A stretch of 38,634 bases of DNA from NCBI GenBank assembly GCA_012270865.1, contig JAAXHL010000217.1:1-38634 (forward strand), written 5' to 3'. Positions 17,324-25,558 of this stretch are shown here, one piece after another. The notes under the pieces were generated by a model. That model was not told where the DNA came from. It saw nothing but the letters and a program-made list of their open reading frames with translations, and made no database searches. Origin of the DNA: Candidatus Poribacteria bacterium (GTDB lineage: Bacteria > Poribacteria > WGA-4E > WGA-3G). The first letter of the stretch is position 1. The number at the start of each line of letters is the position of its first letter. Position numbers and translations under genes: made by a program.

Positions 17324-17352
17324 TTGCTTTTAGTGATTGGATATGTTACTAT
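17324..17352 (+). promoter_or_regulatory. Putative promoter for the CDP-alcohol phosphatidyltransferase
   Basis: TTGCTT (17324-17329), a 17-bp spacer and TACTAT (17347-17352). Hexamers are only partly consensus; spacing and position (about 50 nt leader) fit. Confidence 0.35.
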
Positions 17353-17410
17353 TAAACGAGACTTGAACAGGACCGAGGCATACGAACAGTGTCCGACAAA
17401 GGAGTAAAAA

Positions 17411-18013
17411 ATGATAGCGAATTTGATTACACTCTTCCGATTGATGCTTGTCTTCGTTGTGATTTCGCTTTTCGGATATCACCTCTACTTAGATATCTTG
17501 CTCGTGGCACTGATCGGCTTGATCCTGCTTCTCGATGCGGTCGATGGTTACGTCGCCCGCAAATTGAATCAGACTTCGGCTCTCGGTGCTCTGCTTGATA
17601 TAGTCGGCGACCGCATTGTTGAATGCGTTTTCTGGGTTTACTTCGCCGTTGTTGGATTGGTCCCGTTTTGGATTCCAGTGATTGTGATTGCGCGTGGCTT
17701 TTTTACAGACGGTTTGCGGAGTGCTGCCTTTGCCCAAGGTAAGACTGCTTTCGGTGAGAATACCATGATGACTTCAAGGTGGACCCGTGCGCTCACGAGT
17801 TCACGTGCAAGCCGTAGTATCTATGGCATTGCCAAAGCGGTCGCCTTCGTTTATCTCGGTGGCGTTATTGCGTTTGAAAATTCCGGCATCTATCCTGAAT
17901 TAGTCGTCGGTTTGAAATTAGTAGGCGTAATCCTATCTGTTATAGCTGTTGCCATGTGCGTAATTCGTGGACTCCCAGTTCTGGTTGATGGCTGGAAATA
18001 TGTTAAAGGTTAA
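17411..18013 (+). CDS. CDP-alcohol phosphatidyltransferase family membrane enzyme
   Basis: 200 residues; ATG with AAAGGAG upstream. It has the complete family motif: D42, D45-G46, A49-R50, G59, D63 and D67 (DAVDGYVAR...GALLDIVGD). Several hydrophobic segments (about 10-45, 70-97, 138-155 and 165-188) make it an integral inner-membrane protein. These enzymes transfer a phosphatidyl group from CDP-diacylglycerol to an alcohol such as glycerol-3-phosphate, serine or inositol phosphate; the acceptor is not clear. It is convergent with the TPR lipoprotein gene, with only 32 bp between stops. Confidence 0.9.
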   Translation: MIANLITLFRLMLVFVVISLFGYHLYLDILLVALIGLILLLDAVDGYVARKLNQTSALGALLDIVGDRIVECVFWVYFAVVGLVPFWIPVIVIARGFFTDGLRSAAFAQGKTAFGENTMMTSRWTRALTSSRASRSIYGIAKAVAFVYLGGVIAFENSGIYPELVVGLKLVGVILSVIAVAMCVIRGLPVLVDGWKYVKG

Positions 18014-18045
18014 CAGCAGCGTGTTCCCGAAAAACCCAAAAGCCG

Positions 18046-20754
18046 TTATTTTCGTGACATTTGATTGCCATTACGGGTATTTAAGAGTAAACGCGCCCCA
18101 TCTTCACTCGCAAGGGACATGAACAGTGCTCTCACTGCGGTATATGCATCTGCTGACAGTATCCGATCTTTCAAGGTAAACATGAGTTTGTAAGTAATCG
18201 CATTCCCACCCTGCTTGTACTGGCGAGTCAGTTCTGCGCTATCGAGAACGTGATGAATGTCTTTCGGTAGTGTTGCTGTCCATCCGTCTGGAATTTCGAT
18301 GTGAATCGTTTTTTCAATTTGCATCGGGTACCCCATATCCAACGAATAGGTGCGATTTTCATTCGCAAAGGTTTCAGCATAATCGGCGAATTCGTCAATC
18401 GGCAAAGGCAGTAGCCTGTCGTTTCCAACCTGCGTTACGTAGTTCTCAACACGGAATCCGAGGTTAATTGTGAGCGGTACGTTTAGATCGTTAAGGTCAG
18501 ATATATCGTGCCACGCTATCTGAATTCCGGGAAATTGTTGGCTGAGTTCAGTCGCCAAAGTGTTTTTCAACAGCGTCGGTTGTATCTGTTGATATGCCCA
18601 CCGCGCATTTATGTCGTACTGTCCATTTGTCTGGATGTAGAGCGTGCCTTGTACACCGCCTTTTTTATTTAGTGTCAATTCCGTTTTGCTCACGAATCGG
18701 TTGGTTTCTGGGGGCAAAATAGGTATTTTCACAAATTGACCGCCTGCATCAGCGATGAGAAATCCGGTACGTCCCTGAATGTTGTATGGCAGGTCACCAT
18801 ACCTACAAGTTGAGGATGTCGGATCCAGCCAAGTATAGGTATCTCCAATAGGCACTGCGGCAATTAAATGGTTAAACTGGCTGAGAGAAGGGAGTGCTGT
18901 ATCAACGCGTTCGTGTGGTGCGACACTTACCAAGACAGGATAGGCTTTAATACCGATCAAATCTAACATCGAAATCAGCAGCGTTGTTTTATCTTTACAA
19001 TCGCCGTATTGCATCTGAAAAACTTCAGCAGCAGGTGAGGGTTGGTAAGCACTCTGTCCAAGTTCGATACCGACGTACCGGATGTTTGTGGCGACAAAAT
19101 GATAGATCGTCTGTATTTTCGCGTCTATGGTTGTTAGATGACTCGTGAGCTGCTCGACTTTCGCCTCAATATCGGCATCCGTGGTATATCTCCCTTTCGC
19201 GAGGTCTTTATACCAGTTGTAGACGCTGTGCCAATCTTTAATTGAGGAATAACGCAAGCGTGGTACAACATTGTTAATGTGTGGCATGCCGTCTTCGAGT
19301 GTTAGTGGAGGTGTCTCACCGTATCTCCAGACATAAACGACGGTATCGTTTTCTGTATAGGAGACTTCGGGGTCTTTTGGGTTTGGGTCGTTAGCGATTT
19401 TCCATTGGAGGTGCCACATCTTTGGCATCTGAAGTGCGTAAGTGGTTTCCAATGTCGCCTCTGTTCCCTGAAAGTTGTATCCGCTTGTAATCCATGTCTC
19501 GCCTCCAGGGATTTTATCTTCAAGCGTTACCTGATACTCGATGCAGACACCGGGTGTGAGACCGACCATGGAGATGACCTTCCACATAGCGTCGGAATAG
19601 AGGTTCTGGGACAATAGTCCGGGTGGTGTTACGTCGTTAAATGCCTCAGCCGGTGGTTGTAGGACTGTGCCATCCGGGGTGATTGTTCTTGCGATGTTCA
19701 CCCCGATATTTTGTGCGGTCGGTTGATAGGGGATTGCGATGTCTCCATACTTCTGAATACCTCTTTCTGTCAGGATTTTGACGACTTGGTGTGTTGTGTA
19801 ACGCGATTGTCCATTTGGTAGTACATCGTGACTGAAATGGTTGAACAGGATTAGGGTGTCGGCATCAGGGTAGTCATTCGGGTTTGGTGCGTTTGCGATG
19901 ATATGCTCGACATCGGGATTCAGGAGATTGACAGGTTGGACCTCAGTGATCTGTGTCAAGCCGAGGTTGAGTTGTGCGAGTGCTTGGTGTCTGTTTAAAG
20001 CGAAGAGATTATCGGGATCAATTTCCAAAATCCGTTGACACTGGAGTTGTGCCTCAAAGTACCGCTGTTGTTCTTCATAAAGCGTGACGAGTTGTTCCCT
20101 TGCCCAAGTGTCGCTGGGAAATAGACGAGCGGATTCTTGTAATTCGGCGATAGCCTCGCCGAGTTTGCCTTGTTCAAGGTAGATGAGTCCCAAGTAATTG
20201 TGCAGATTTTCGCTTTCGGGTCGTTCACATTTTGGATCGATGGACAGTGCTTTGTGGAGGACCTCCACTGCTTCGTCAAAACGTTTTAATTGGTGATAAG
20301 CCAAGCCGAGATGGTTTAGCGCGTAAAGATTGTCTCCTAAAACAGCGAGGACGCGTTCATAGTATTGCGCTGCTGCTGCATAATCCTTTAATTTTTCGGA
20401 GATATATCCGGCGTAGTTGAGGGCTGGTATATTGTTGGGTTTGAGAACCAAAAAAGCGTCAAATGCGTTCCGTGCGTTTTCGTATTCTTCGAGTTGGTAG
20501 TATATCTGTGCTATTTTTTGTTGTACTTCGCTGGCATCTGGTTGGATTGCGAGAGCAGCTTGATAAGCGGCGAGTGCCTCTCGAAGATTTCCCTGTTGTA
20601 GTTCGCTATTCCCTGCCTGAACCTGCGCCTGCCATTGACTTGTACGCCCAACGAATGGGTCAACGACTGTTCCTGGAGCCGGATTTTTTGCGCACCCGGT
20701 GATGACAAACAATAGGCTTAATAAGCAGAATATAGAGTTTCTATGAAATCTCAT
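18046..20754 (-). CDS. TPR + DUF3857 + transglutaminase-like lipoprotein
   Basis: 902 residues; ATG with CGGAGATA upstream. Signal peptide with lipobox VITGC (C21), so probably lipid-anchored. Residues about 40-265 form TPR repeats (LREALAAYQAALAIQPD and similar). Residues about 290-480 match DUF3857, and 500-660 form a transglutaminase/protease-like core with C586 (QYGDCKDKT), H629 (FNHLIAA) and D644 (TWLDPTS), so the catalytic triad is intact. The rest is beta-rich. DUF3857/transglutaminase proteins are common in Bacteroidota-like lineages with unknown substrates. It follows MazG by 18 bp and is probably co-transcribed. Confidence 0.88.
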   Translation of the reverse strand: MRFHRNSIFCLLSLLFVITGCAKNPAPGTVVDPFVGRTSQWQAQVQAGNSELQQGNLREALAAYQAALAIQPDASEVQQKIAQIYYQLEEYENARNAFDAFLVLKPNNIPALNYAGYISEKLKDYAAAAQYYERVLAVLGDNLYALNHLGLAYHQLKRFDEAVEVLHKALSIDPKCERPESENLHNYLGLIYLEQGKLGEAIAELQESARLFPSDTWAREQLVTLYEEQQRYFEAQLQCQRILEIDPDNLFALNRHQALAQLNLGLTQITEVQPVNLLNPDVEHIIANAPNPNDYPDADTLILFNHFSHDVLPNGQSRYTTHQVVKILTERGIQKYGDIAIPYQPTAQNIGVNIARTITPDGTVLQPPAEAFNDVTPPGLLSQNLYSDAMWKVISMVGLTPGVCIEYQVTLEDKIPGGETWITSGYNFQGTEATLETTYALQMPKMWHLQWKIANDPNPKDPEVSYTENDTVVYVWRYGETPPLTLEDGMPHINNVVPRLRYSSIKDWHSVYNWYKDLAKGRYTTDADIEAKVEQLTSHLTTIDAKIQTIYHFVATNIRYVGIELGQSAYQPSPAAEVFQMQYGDCKDKTTLLISMLDLIGIKAYPVLVSVAPHERVDTALPSLSQFNHLIAAVPIGDTYTWLDPTSSTCRYGDLPYNIQGRTGFLIADAGGQFVKIPILPPETNRFVSKTELTLNKKGGVQGTLYIQTNGQYDINARWAYQQIQPTLLKNTLATELSQQFPGIQIAWHDISDLNDLNVPLTINLGFRVENYVTQVGNDRLLPLPIDEFADYAETFANENRTYSLDMGYPMQIEKTIHIEIPDGWTATLPKDIHHVLDSAELTRQYKQGGNAITYKLMFTLKDRILSADAYTAVRALFMSLASEDGARLLLNTRNGNQMSRK

Positions 20755-20772
20755 GGTCTATCTCCGTGGTGG

Positions 20773-21126
20773 TTAGGTATTCGTTCCAGCATTTGTTAGA
20801 AGTTTTGGGTTTCCGGTGTGTCGCTCTTTATCTCGGTGTGTCTTTTTCTCCATCGATTTTTTGAATGCTGTTTCGAGATCAATTCCTGTTTGATTTGCGA
20901 GGCAAATAAGGACAAACAAAATATCAGCCATCTCCTCGCCGAGGTCTAAATCTTTCTCGTTTTTTTTGAAACTCTGCTCACCGTATTGACGCGCCATAAT
21001 CCGTGCTAACTCTCCGACTTCTTCCATAAGGATGGCGGTATTGGTTAATTCTGAGAAATAGCGGACTCCAATGGTTTGGATCCAGTCATCTACAAGTTTT
21101 TGACACTGTTCAAGCGTGTAGTCCAT
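20773..21126 (-). CDS. MazG-family nucleotide pyrophosphohydrolase
   Basis: 117 residues from the ATG at 21124-21126, chosen because a GGAG lies ten bases upstream; the ATG at 21141 has no ribosome site. All-alpha MazG fold with metal-binding EEVGE (E35, E36, E39) and GEEMADI (E64, E65, D68). Such enzymes hydrolyse (d)NTPs or non-canonical nucleotides to monophosphates. Short single-domain form, cytoplasmic. The upstream 50 bp hold a GGTTCGGTT-type hairpin repeat. Confidence 0.88.
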   Translation of the reverse strand: MDYTLEQCQKLVDDWIQTIGVRYFSELTNTAILMEEVGELARIMARQYGEQSFKKNEKDLDLGEEMADILFVLICLANQTGIDLETAFKKSMEKKTHRDKERHTGNPKLLTNAGTNT

Positions 21127-21150
21127 ACGATCTATCTCCATATTGGTGTG

Positions 21151-21200
21151 GGATCCGATTCGGTTAGGAAACCGAACCTACCGGGCCTGGGTCTGAGACG
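21151..21200. repeat. GGTTCGGTT-type hairpin repeat upstream of mazG
   Basis: Copy of the repeat seen four times at 2300-2620: ATCCGATTCGGTTAGG, AAACCGAACC, then TACCGGGCCTGGG and GAGACG. One arm base differs (CCGATTCGG). Confidence 0.85.
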
Positions 21201-21305
21201 GTTTTCGTTCTAAAATTGACAGTTATGGGTTACTTATATTTTACCACCGCTTACAATGAAAGTAAACCTTTTTCTGAAAATGTCCGTTCAAGAGAACAAT
21301 TTAAC

Positions 21306-21423
21306 AGGACTTACGCAATTTTGACTGCAGCCTATTCTGTTAGATCAGATTTCTCGGAAAACCGAGCGTTCTGGGACACAAACTAACAGTTTATGCTACA
21401 AAAGAGACGCATGCGTAAGTCCT
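21306..21423. mobile_element. 118-bp MITE with 12-bp inverted ends and 7-bp target repeat
   Basis: Perfect 12-bp inverted ends: AGGACTTACGCA (21306-21317) and TGCGTAAGTCCT (21412-21423). Directly outside are ATTTAAC (21299-21305) and ATTTAAT (21424-21430), a 6/7 target-site duplication. Inside are a CTCGG-AAAA-CCGAG hairpin (21351-21364) and the AAACTAACAGTTT core (21380-21399). No ORF, so it must have been moved by a transposase elsewhere. Confidence 0.8.
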
Positions 21424-21431
21424 ATTTAATA

Positions 21432-21878
21432 AAAGGTCAACTACCCTAAGCTAAAGCATAGGGCTTGTGCGAAGCGCATGCCAAGCGTCCACTCCACAAG
21501 GTAAACAGTTTTCTACACACAATATCGCGGTATCTTGGCGTGGCAGCCAACACGATGGTAGTAAAACACTATGCTGAAGTGGTAGTAAGTATAGTTAAGG
21601 ATGCTCCCCAAGTCTCTACCTAACGATCCGTGATGTGGATGGGGAAACATACACTCGGAGACGAGGCTTTACCAGCATTTTATCTTCTGATACGGACAAC
21701 GGGTCAGGTCAAGTATACAGAAAGTGCGAGCTCTGTTGAACGAAGCAGCCCACCAGAATTCAGATACCCACTGTGCAGGTGGTATAAAACAGCACTCTAT
21801 CTTAATTTAAAAAAAAATGAGCGGGCATTCCTCCCAAACCTAAAGGATTGGGTCTCCTGCCCGAAGATTAATGAATGA
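21432..21878 (+). ncRNA. HEARO/omega-RNA-like structured RNA in an ORF-less mobile element (probable)
   Basis: A dense chain of hairpins: CCCTA/TAGGG (21444-21448/21459-21463), TGCG-AAG-CGCA (21468-21478), TTGGC/GCCAA (21535-21539/21546-21550), ACTAT/ATAGT (21568-21572/21591-21595), TCCCC/GGGGA (21605-21609/21641-21645) enclosing ATCC/GGAT, and CTCG-GAGA-CGAG with a GNRA loop (21654-21665). About 140 bp later a long hairpin (CGGGCA at 21822-21827 with TGCCCG at 21858-21863, inner CCCAA/TTGGG) looks like the right end of IS200/IS605- or IscB-type elements. ATGAATGA follows. From memory the core resembles HEARO (IscB omega RNA) of cyanobacterial elements; not verified. No IscB or TnpB ORF remains. 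Confidence 0.5.
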
Positions 21879-21989
21879 CTCTGAATCAAATCGGAAATCG
21901 CTTGATTTTTCTGGGTACTTGGTATATACTTTATAAATCCAATAGGATGGACGCATTTTTTTATGAATCCCAACATAATACGTGCGTCA

Positions 21990-22212
21990 GGCGGGGTTAC
22001 ATGAAGTTTAAGAAAATAAATCGGTGATTTTTTTAGAAGTCCGGTGCGGTTACAAACCGCACCTACCGGGCCTGGGGAAAATCGGTAATTTCTTTTAGAA
22101 GTCCGGTGCCCTTCCCAGTAACGGGTGGGGACCCCGGTTAGAAACCGCACCTACCGGCCTGGGGAAAATCGGAATTACCGAATTAATGAATTAATCTTCA
22201 TCAAACCCCGCC
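21990..22212. mobile_element. Hairpin repeat split by a 201-bp inverted-repeat element
   Basis: The left half of the GGCGGGGTTAC hairpin (21990-22000) and its right half CAAACCCCGCC (22202-22212) are separated by an element at 22001-22201. The element ends are imperfect inverted repeats of 29 bp with 22 matches, starting ATGAAGTTTAA on the left and (reverse complement) ATGAAGATTAA on the right. Inside are two tandem GGTGCGGTT/AACCGCACC hairpins with CTACCGGnCCTGGGG tails, the second interrupted by 26 bp at 22110-22135. A related, shorter element is at 26423-26520. No coding capacity. Confidence 0.7.
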
Positions 22213-22285
22213 TGCGGGGGCGGTGTCCTATCGAATATTTTATTTATGGAGAATCTGTATTCTAAGTGAACAAAGGAAAAATCTT

Positions 22286-23026
22286 ATGGGACTTACGAAC
22301 GAAGAATTGCGGTTTTATGAAACGAACGGCTATCTTTTGAAAAAAGGGCTTGTGTCTTCAGAAGATATTGCGTTAATTCTGGAAGAAGTTGACGATATAC
22401 ACAATCGTATGGCGGAACAACCGACCGATGGCATTGGAATCTCTTGGGAGGTCTACGATACGGAGGACCACCCGCCGCGGATTAAGCAGTTAATGCATAG
22501 TGAATTGGTGAGTTCGACGCTCAATCGTTTACTCCGTTGCGATGAGATGTTGGATATATTGGAAGCACTGATGGGTGAAAACATTTCGTTGTATCACAGT
22601 AAGTTGCTTCCGAAAGCCGGTGGCGATGGCACTGCGATTCCGTGGCATCAAGATTATGCCTACTGGAAAAATGATAGTAATAAACCGGTTATGATTAACT
22701 GCCAGTTAGCTATCAGTGAGGCGAACCTTGAGAACGGTTGTATCCAGTTTGTTCCCGGAAGCCACAATTGGGGCTTACAGGAGCATGAACGTAAGCATCA
22801 GACGTTTGGCGTTTTTTTACCGGGGCACTACCAAGAACGGGAAGATGCTGTGGCTGTCGAAATGGAACCGGGAGACGGTGTCTTTTTTAATGCGCTGATT
22901 ATTCACGGGTCTGCTGCGAACGATTCGCCAAATGATCGGTTGATGAACACCTTCGCCTATAACGTAACTGGGAACGGCGCCACCCAATGCCGTGAAGCTT
23001 TACGCGGGATATCCATTGACGCATGA
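22286..23026 (+). CDS. Phytanoyl-CoA dioxygenase (PhyH) family protein 2
   Basis: 246 residues from the ATG at 22286 (AAAGGA upstream); the open frame reaches back to 22223, but those residues are not PhyH-like. Fe(II)/2-oxoglutarate oxygenase with H121 and D123 in PWHQDYAYW, H207 in ALIIHGSAAN, and R218 as candidate 2-oxoglutarate ligand. FVPGSHNWG (156-164) is the usual family stretch. Not closely similar to the PhyH protein at 11864. Next to a lipoprotein and a MetE-like gene on the same strand; no clear pathway link. Confidence 0.9.
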   Translation: MGLTNEELRFYETNGYLLKKGLVSSEDIALILEEVDDIHNRMAEQPTDGIGISWEVYDTEDHPPRIKQLMHSELVSSTLNRLLRCDEMLDILEALMGENISLYHSKLLPKAGGDGTAIPWHQDYAYWKNDSNKPVMINCQLAISEANLENGCIQFVPGSHNWGLQEHERKHQTFGVFLPGHYQEREDAVAVEMEPGDGVFFNALIIHGSAANDSPNDRLMNTFAYNVTGNGATQCREALRGISIDA

Positions 23027-23126
23027 AGAGCGCGATGTCTAAGAAAGGACATTTCCTGAAGCGGTTCTTATCGGAATTCAGAAGATTCTGTCTGGTAAAA
23101 TGAAATTCACGCATGGAGGAAATGTC

Positions 23127-24137
23127 ATGAGAATTAGAAAAATGACGAACGTCTGGAAAATCTTCTGTTTGGTGCTGCTATGTGTTGGATTGGGTTGTGG
23201 CAGTGACGAATCGCTTGATACAAATCTCGCTCCGCGTATTATCACTTTTGAAGCCGCATCAGATATTGTGGCTCCCGGGGGTGCGGTGCAAATCGTCCTC
23301 GTAGCGAGTGATCTCGAAAATGACGCTTTATCGTATACATGGTCGGTTACAGGTGGCGAACTTACAGAAAACGCCTCTGGTGCGCTCTGGCAGGCTCCCG
23401 AAGCTGAGCGTAAGTATCAGATTAAGGTCGTAATTAGCGATGGTAAAAGTACGACAACAAGTACGCTTGATATCCAAGTGTGGCATACTCGACCGGGCAA
23501 TTATTATCCACTGGCTGTTGGAAATATATGGCATTATCTCGACGAAAATGGGAATGAGATTACTTTTGAAATCGTGGATACCATTGAGATCCAACGTGCC
23601 GATAAAGAAGCGATTGAAAGTTTCGTGCTTCAGAAATCCAGTACGGCTGAAGGCTTGGAGAATATTGTAAACTATACCTATCTGGGACCGCATATTGATG
23701 AAAAAGGCGAAGTTTCCGGTATTGTGCAGCATGCGCAGAACACTACATCTGGAACGCAAGACACGATTCTCTTTGAACCGTTTCTCCCACTGTACCAATT
23801 TCCACTTATTCCTGGAGAAAAGTGGGACGTTAATTTTCAGGCGAAATTAGTGCCTGAACTTTTTCCAATTGGGGGTGGATTCGACGAATTCGAGGTGCTT
23901 TCAGAAGAGACGGTGGTAGTGCCAGCCGGCACTTTTGAACACGTCTTTCAAGTCCAAGAATCGTTTCGGTGGGGATTTGACATCGGCAATCAAGATTTTC
24001 CGCTTGATGTTACCGTCGTGAAGAAGTGGATTGCCCCGGATGTGGGCATTGTCAAGTTTACACAATCGCAGACTCGCGGTGATGTAACGGTTGATACGGT
24101 CTTTGAACTTGAGTCCTTTAAAGTCGAACGCAATTAA
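23127..24137 (+). CDS. Lipoprotein with N-terminal Ig/PKD-like domain
   Basis: 336 residues from the ATG at 23127, which has GGAGG seven bases upstream; the ATG at 23100 has no such site and would place nine residues before the signal. Signal peptide with lipobox VGLGC (C24). Residues about 36-122 resemble a PKD/Ig-like fold (VAPGGAVQIVLVASDLEND, YTWSVTGG, ITLDIQV-like end). The remainder, starting YYPLAVGNIWHY, is a beta-rich domain of unknown function found in other bacterial lipoproteins. Surface or periplasmic. Its stop is 10 bp before the MetE-like start, so the genes are probably co-transcribed. Confidence 0.75.
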   Translation: MRIRKMTNVWKIFCLVLLCVGLGCGSDESLDTNLAPRIITFEAASDIVAPGGAVQIVLVASDLENDALSYTWSVTGGELTENASGALWQAPEAERKYQIKVVISDGKSTTTSTLDIQVWHTRPGNYYPLAVGNIWHYLDENGNEITFEIVDTIEIQRADKEAIESFVLQKSSTAEGLENIVNYTYLGPHIDEKGEVSGIVQHAQNTTSGTQDTILFEPFLPLYQFPLIPGEKWDVNFQAKLVPELFPIGGGFDEFEVLSEETVVVPAGTFEHVFQVQESFRWGFDIGNQDFPLDVTVVKKWIAPDVGIVKFTQSQTRGDVTVDTVFELESFKVERN

Positions 24138-24147
24138 ATCTGTGAAT

Positions 24148-25161
24148 ATGTTAAGAAAAACACCAGAAATTTTAACCACGACCGTGGGTTCCTATCCTGT
24201 TCCGGCGTGGCTTCTATCACTACCGACAGAACAGTCGCTTTTGGATGCGACACGGGTTGTTGTGGACATCCAACGGCAACGCGGTATCGACCTGCCGACA
24301 GATGGCGAACTTTATCGCTTTGATCCGAATCACCCCGATACGAACGGAATGATCGATTATTTCATTCGTCCTCTCTCAGGTGTCCGTGCGGAGGTGGGCA
24401 GGCAGGAATGGCACGAATTTAGGCAGATGCAGACGATGCAGTTTCGCGCGAAACCTGCCGGTGTCGTTGAAGCCCCATTAGGGGAAGGGACGCTAAACCT
24501 TGTTTCCGATTGTGAGCGTGCTGTCGGTGTTGCTGGTAAACATATCAAATTTACGGTGACAAGTCCGTACATGCTTGCCCGGACACTATTGGATAAACAT
24601 TACGGCGACTTTGATTTCCTGCTGACTGCTCTGGCAGAGGTTTTAGCAGCACAGGTCAGAGAATTAGATTGTGCGTGCCTCCAAGTCGATGAGGCGAATA
24701 TACCTGGTAACCCAGAAGATGCTCCGCGTGCTGCGGAGGCAATTAATATCGTTCTCGACGCGTTTGATGGCGAGAAGGCAGTTCATTTCTGCTTCGGTAA
24801 CTACGGTGGACAGGTTATTCAAAAAGGGAACTGGGAGGCACTCATTGGTTTCCTGAATACGCTCCGGTGCGATCATCTCGTTCTGGAGCTGCAACACCGT
24901 CCATCAGAAGACCTTGAGGCACTTAAGGCAGTTAGATCAAACATTGTTCTCGGTATCGGTGTTATTGACGTGAAGGTTAATCCGATTGAGACTGCTGACG
25001 ACGTAGCCGTTAGTATAGAAAAAGCCGAAAAGGTGGTAGGTGCTGGTCGAATCGGTTGGGTACATCCGGACTGCGGCTTTTGGATGCTTCAACGTTCCGT
25101 GGTAGATCGGAAGATAGAGGCACTCGTCCAAGGTAGGGATAAGTACCTGGGACTTGCTTAG
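24148..25161 (+). CDS. MetE C-terminal-type cobalamin-independent methyltransferase
   Basis: 337 residues from the ATG at 24148; a GTG two codons earlier is possible, and the ribosome site is weak. It matches the C-terminal catalytic half of methionine synthase II: TTVGSYPVP near the start and zinc ligands readable as H213 and C215 (VHFCFGNY), E247 (VLELQH) and C309 (HPDCGFW). LQVDEANIP (178-186) is the usual substrate loop. It lacks the N-terminal half of MetE, as do archaeal-type MetE and related alkyl-thiol transferases. The methyl donor and acceptor (homocysteine or another thiol) cannot be read. Cytoplasmic. Confidence 0.85.
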   Translation: MLRKTPEILTTTVGSYPVPAWLLSLPTEQSLLDATRVVVDIQRQRGIDLPTDGELYRFDPNHPDTNGMIDYFIRPLSGVRAEVGRQEWHEFRQMQTMQFRAKPAGVVEAPLGEGTLNLVSDCERAVGVAGKHIKFTVTSPYMLARTLLDKHYGDFDFLLTALAEVLAAQVRELDCACLQVDEANIPGNPEDAPRAAEAINIVLDAFDGEKAVHFCFGNYGGQVIQKGNWEALIGFLNTLRCDHLVLELQHRPSEDLEALKAVRSNIVLGIGVIDVKVNPIETADDVAVSIEKAEKVVGAGRIGWVHPDCGFWMLQRSVVDRKIEALVQGRDKYLGLA

Positions 25162-25208
25162 TAAATGGTATGTTCTATCCAGTTTCAAATTGAGGGTGTA
25201 TGCTTTGG

Positions 25209-25239
25209 ACGTAGGGGCGAGGTAACCTCGCCCCTACGT
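25209..25239. repeat. Perfect ACGTAGGGGCGAGG palindromic repeat
   Basis: ACGTAGGGGCGAGG and its exact inverse CCTCGCCCCTACGT flank a TAA centre. A shorter version is at 1476-1500. It lies between the MetE-like gene and the small membrane protein gene. Confidence 0.85.
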
Positions 25240-25269
25240 TGAGAAAGTACGAGAAAAGAGAGAACAGAG

Positions 25270-25551
25270 ATGTTTGAAGTTCAACTGCCGGGATTGAGAA
25301 GATTGCAGAATGTCGCTGGTACCGCTGCCGGTATCGGTTTTGTCCTCGGTTTATTGATTCCGGTGGTGGCTATTTTTCCTTTAAACTGGCACTGTCCTTT
25401 TGGGGACGGCATCCTTCAAGTCGGGGGTTTTTTGGCACTGACTGCAATTGGAGGTGCTATTGTTATAGGGAACCTTACTGCTATCGTCTCAATTGCGGTG
25501 GCAAAACATCGTCGGAGGATCTCCGACTCGTCTAAAAAAAGGGGATCATAA
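25270..25551 (+). CDS. Small two-helix membrane protein of unknown function
   Basis: 93 residues; ATG with AGAGAG-type weak ribosome site. Two hydrophobic helices (about 16-38 and 48-77) joined by a short loop with HCPFGDG; a basic tail (AKHRRRISDSSKKRG) would face the cytoplasm. I do not recognise the family. The stop is seven bases before the likely start of the TauE/SafE permease, so the two are probably co-translated. It may be an accessory subunit, but nothing proves it. Confidence 0.6.
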   Translation: MFEVQLPGLRRLQNVAGTAAGIGFVLGLLIPVVAIFPLNWHCPFGDGILQVGGFLALTAIGGAIVIGNLTAIVSIAVAKHRRRISDSSKKRGS

Positions 25552-25558
25552 AACTCAA

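Noticed and set aside
21630..21878. 82-codon ORF
   Set aside because: It lies across the structured-RNA hairpins and the terminal hairpin; no IscB, TnpB or other protein signature.
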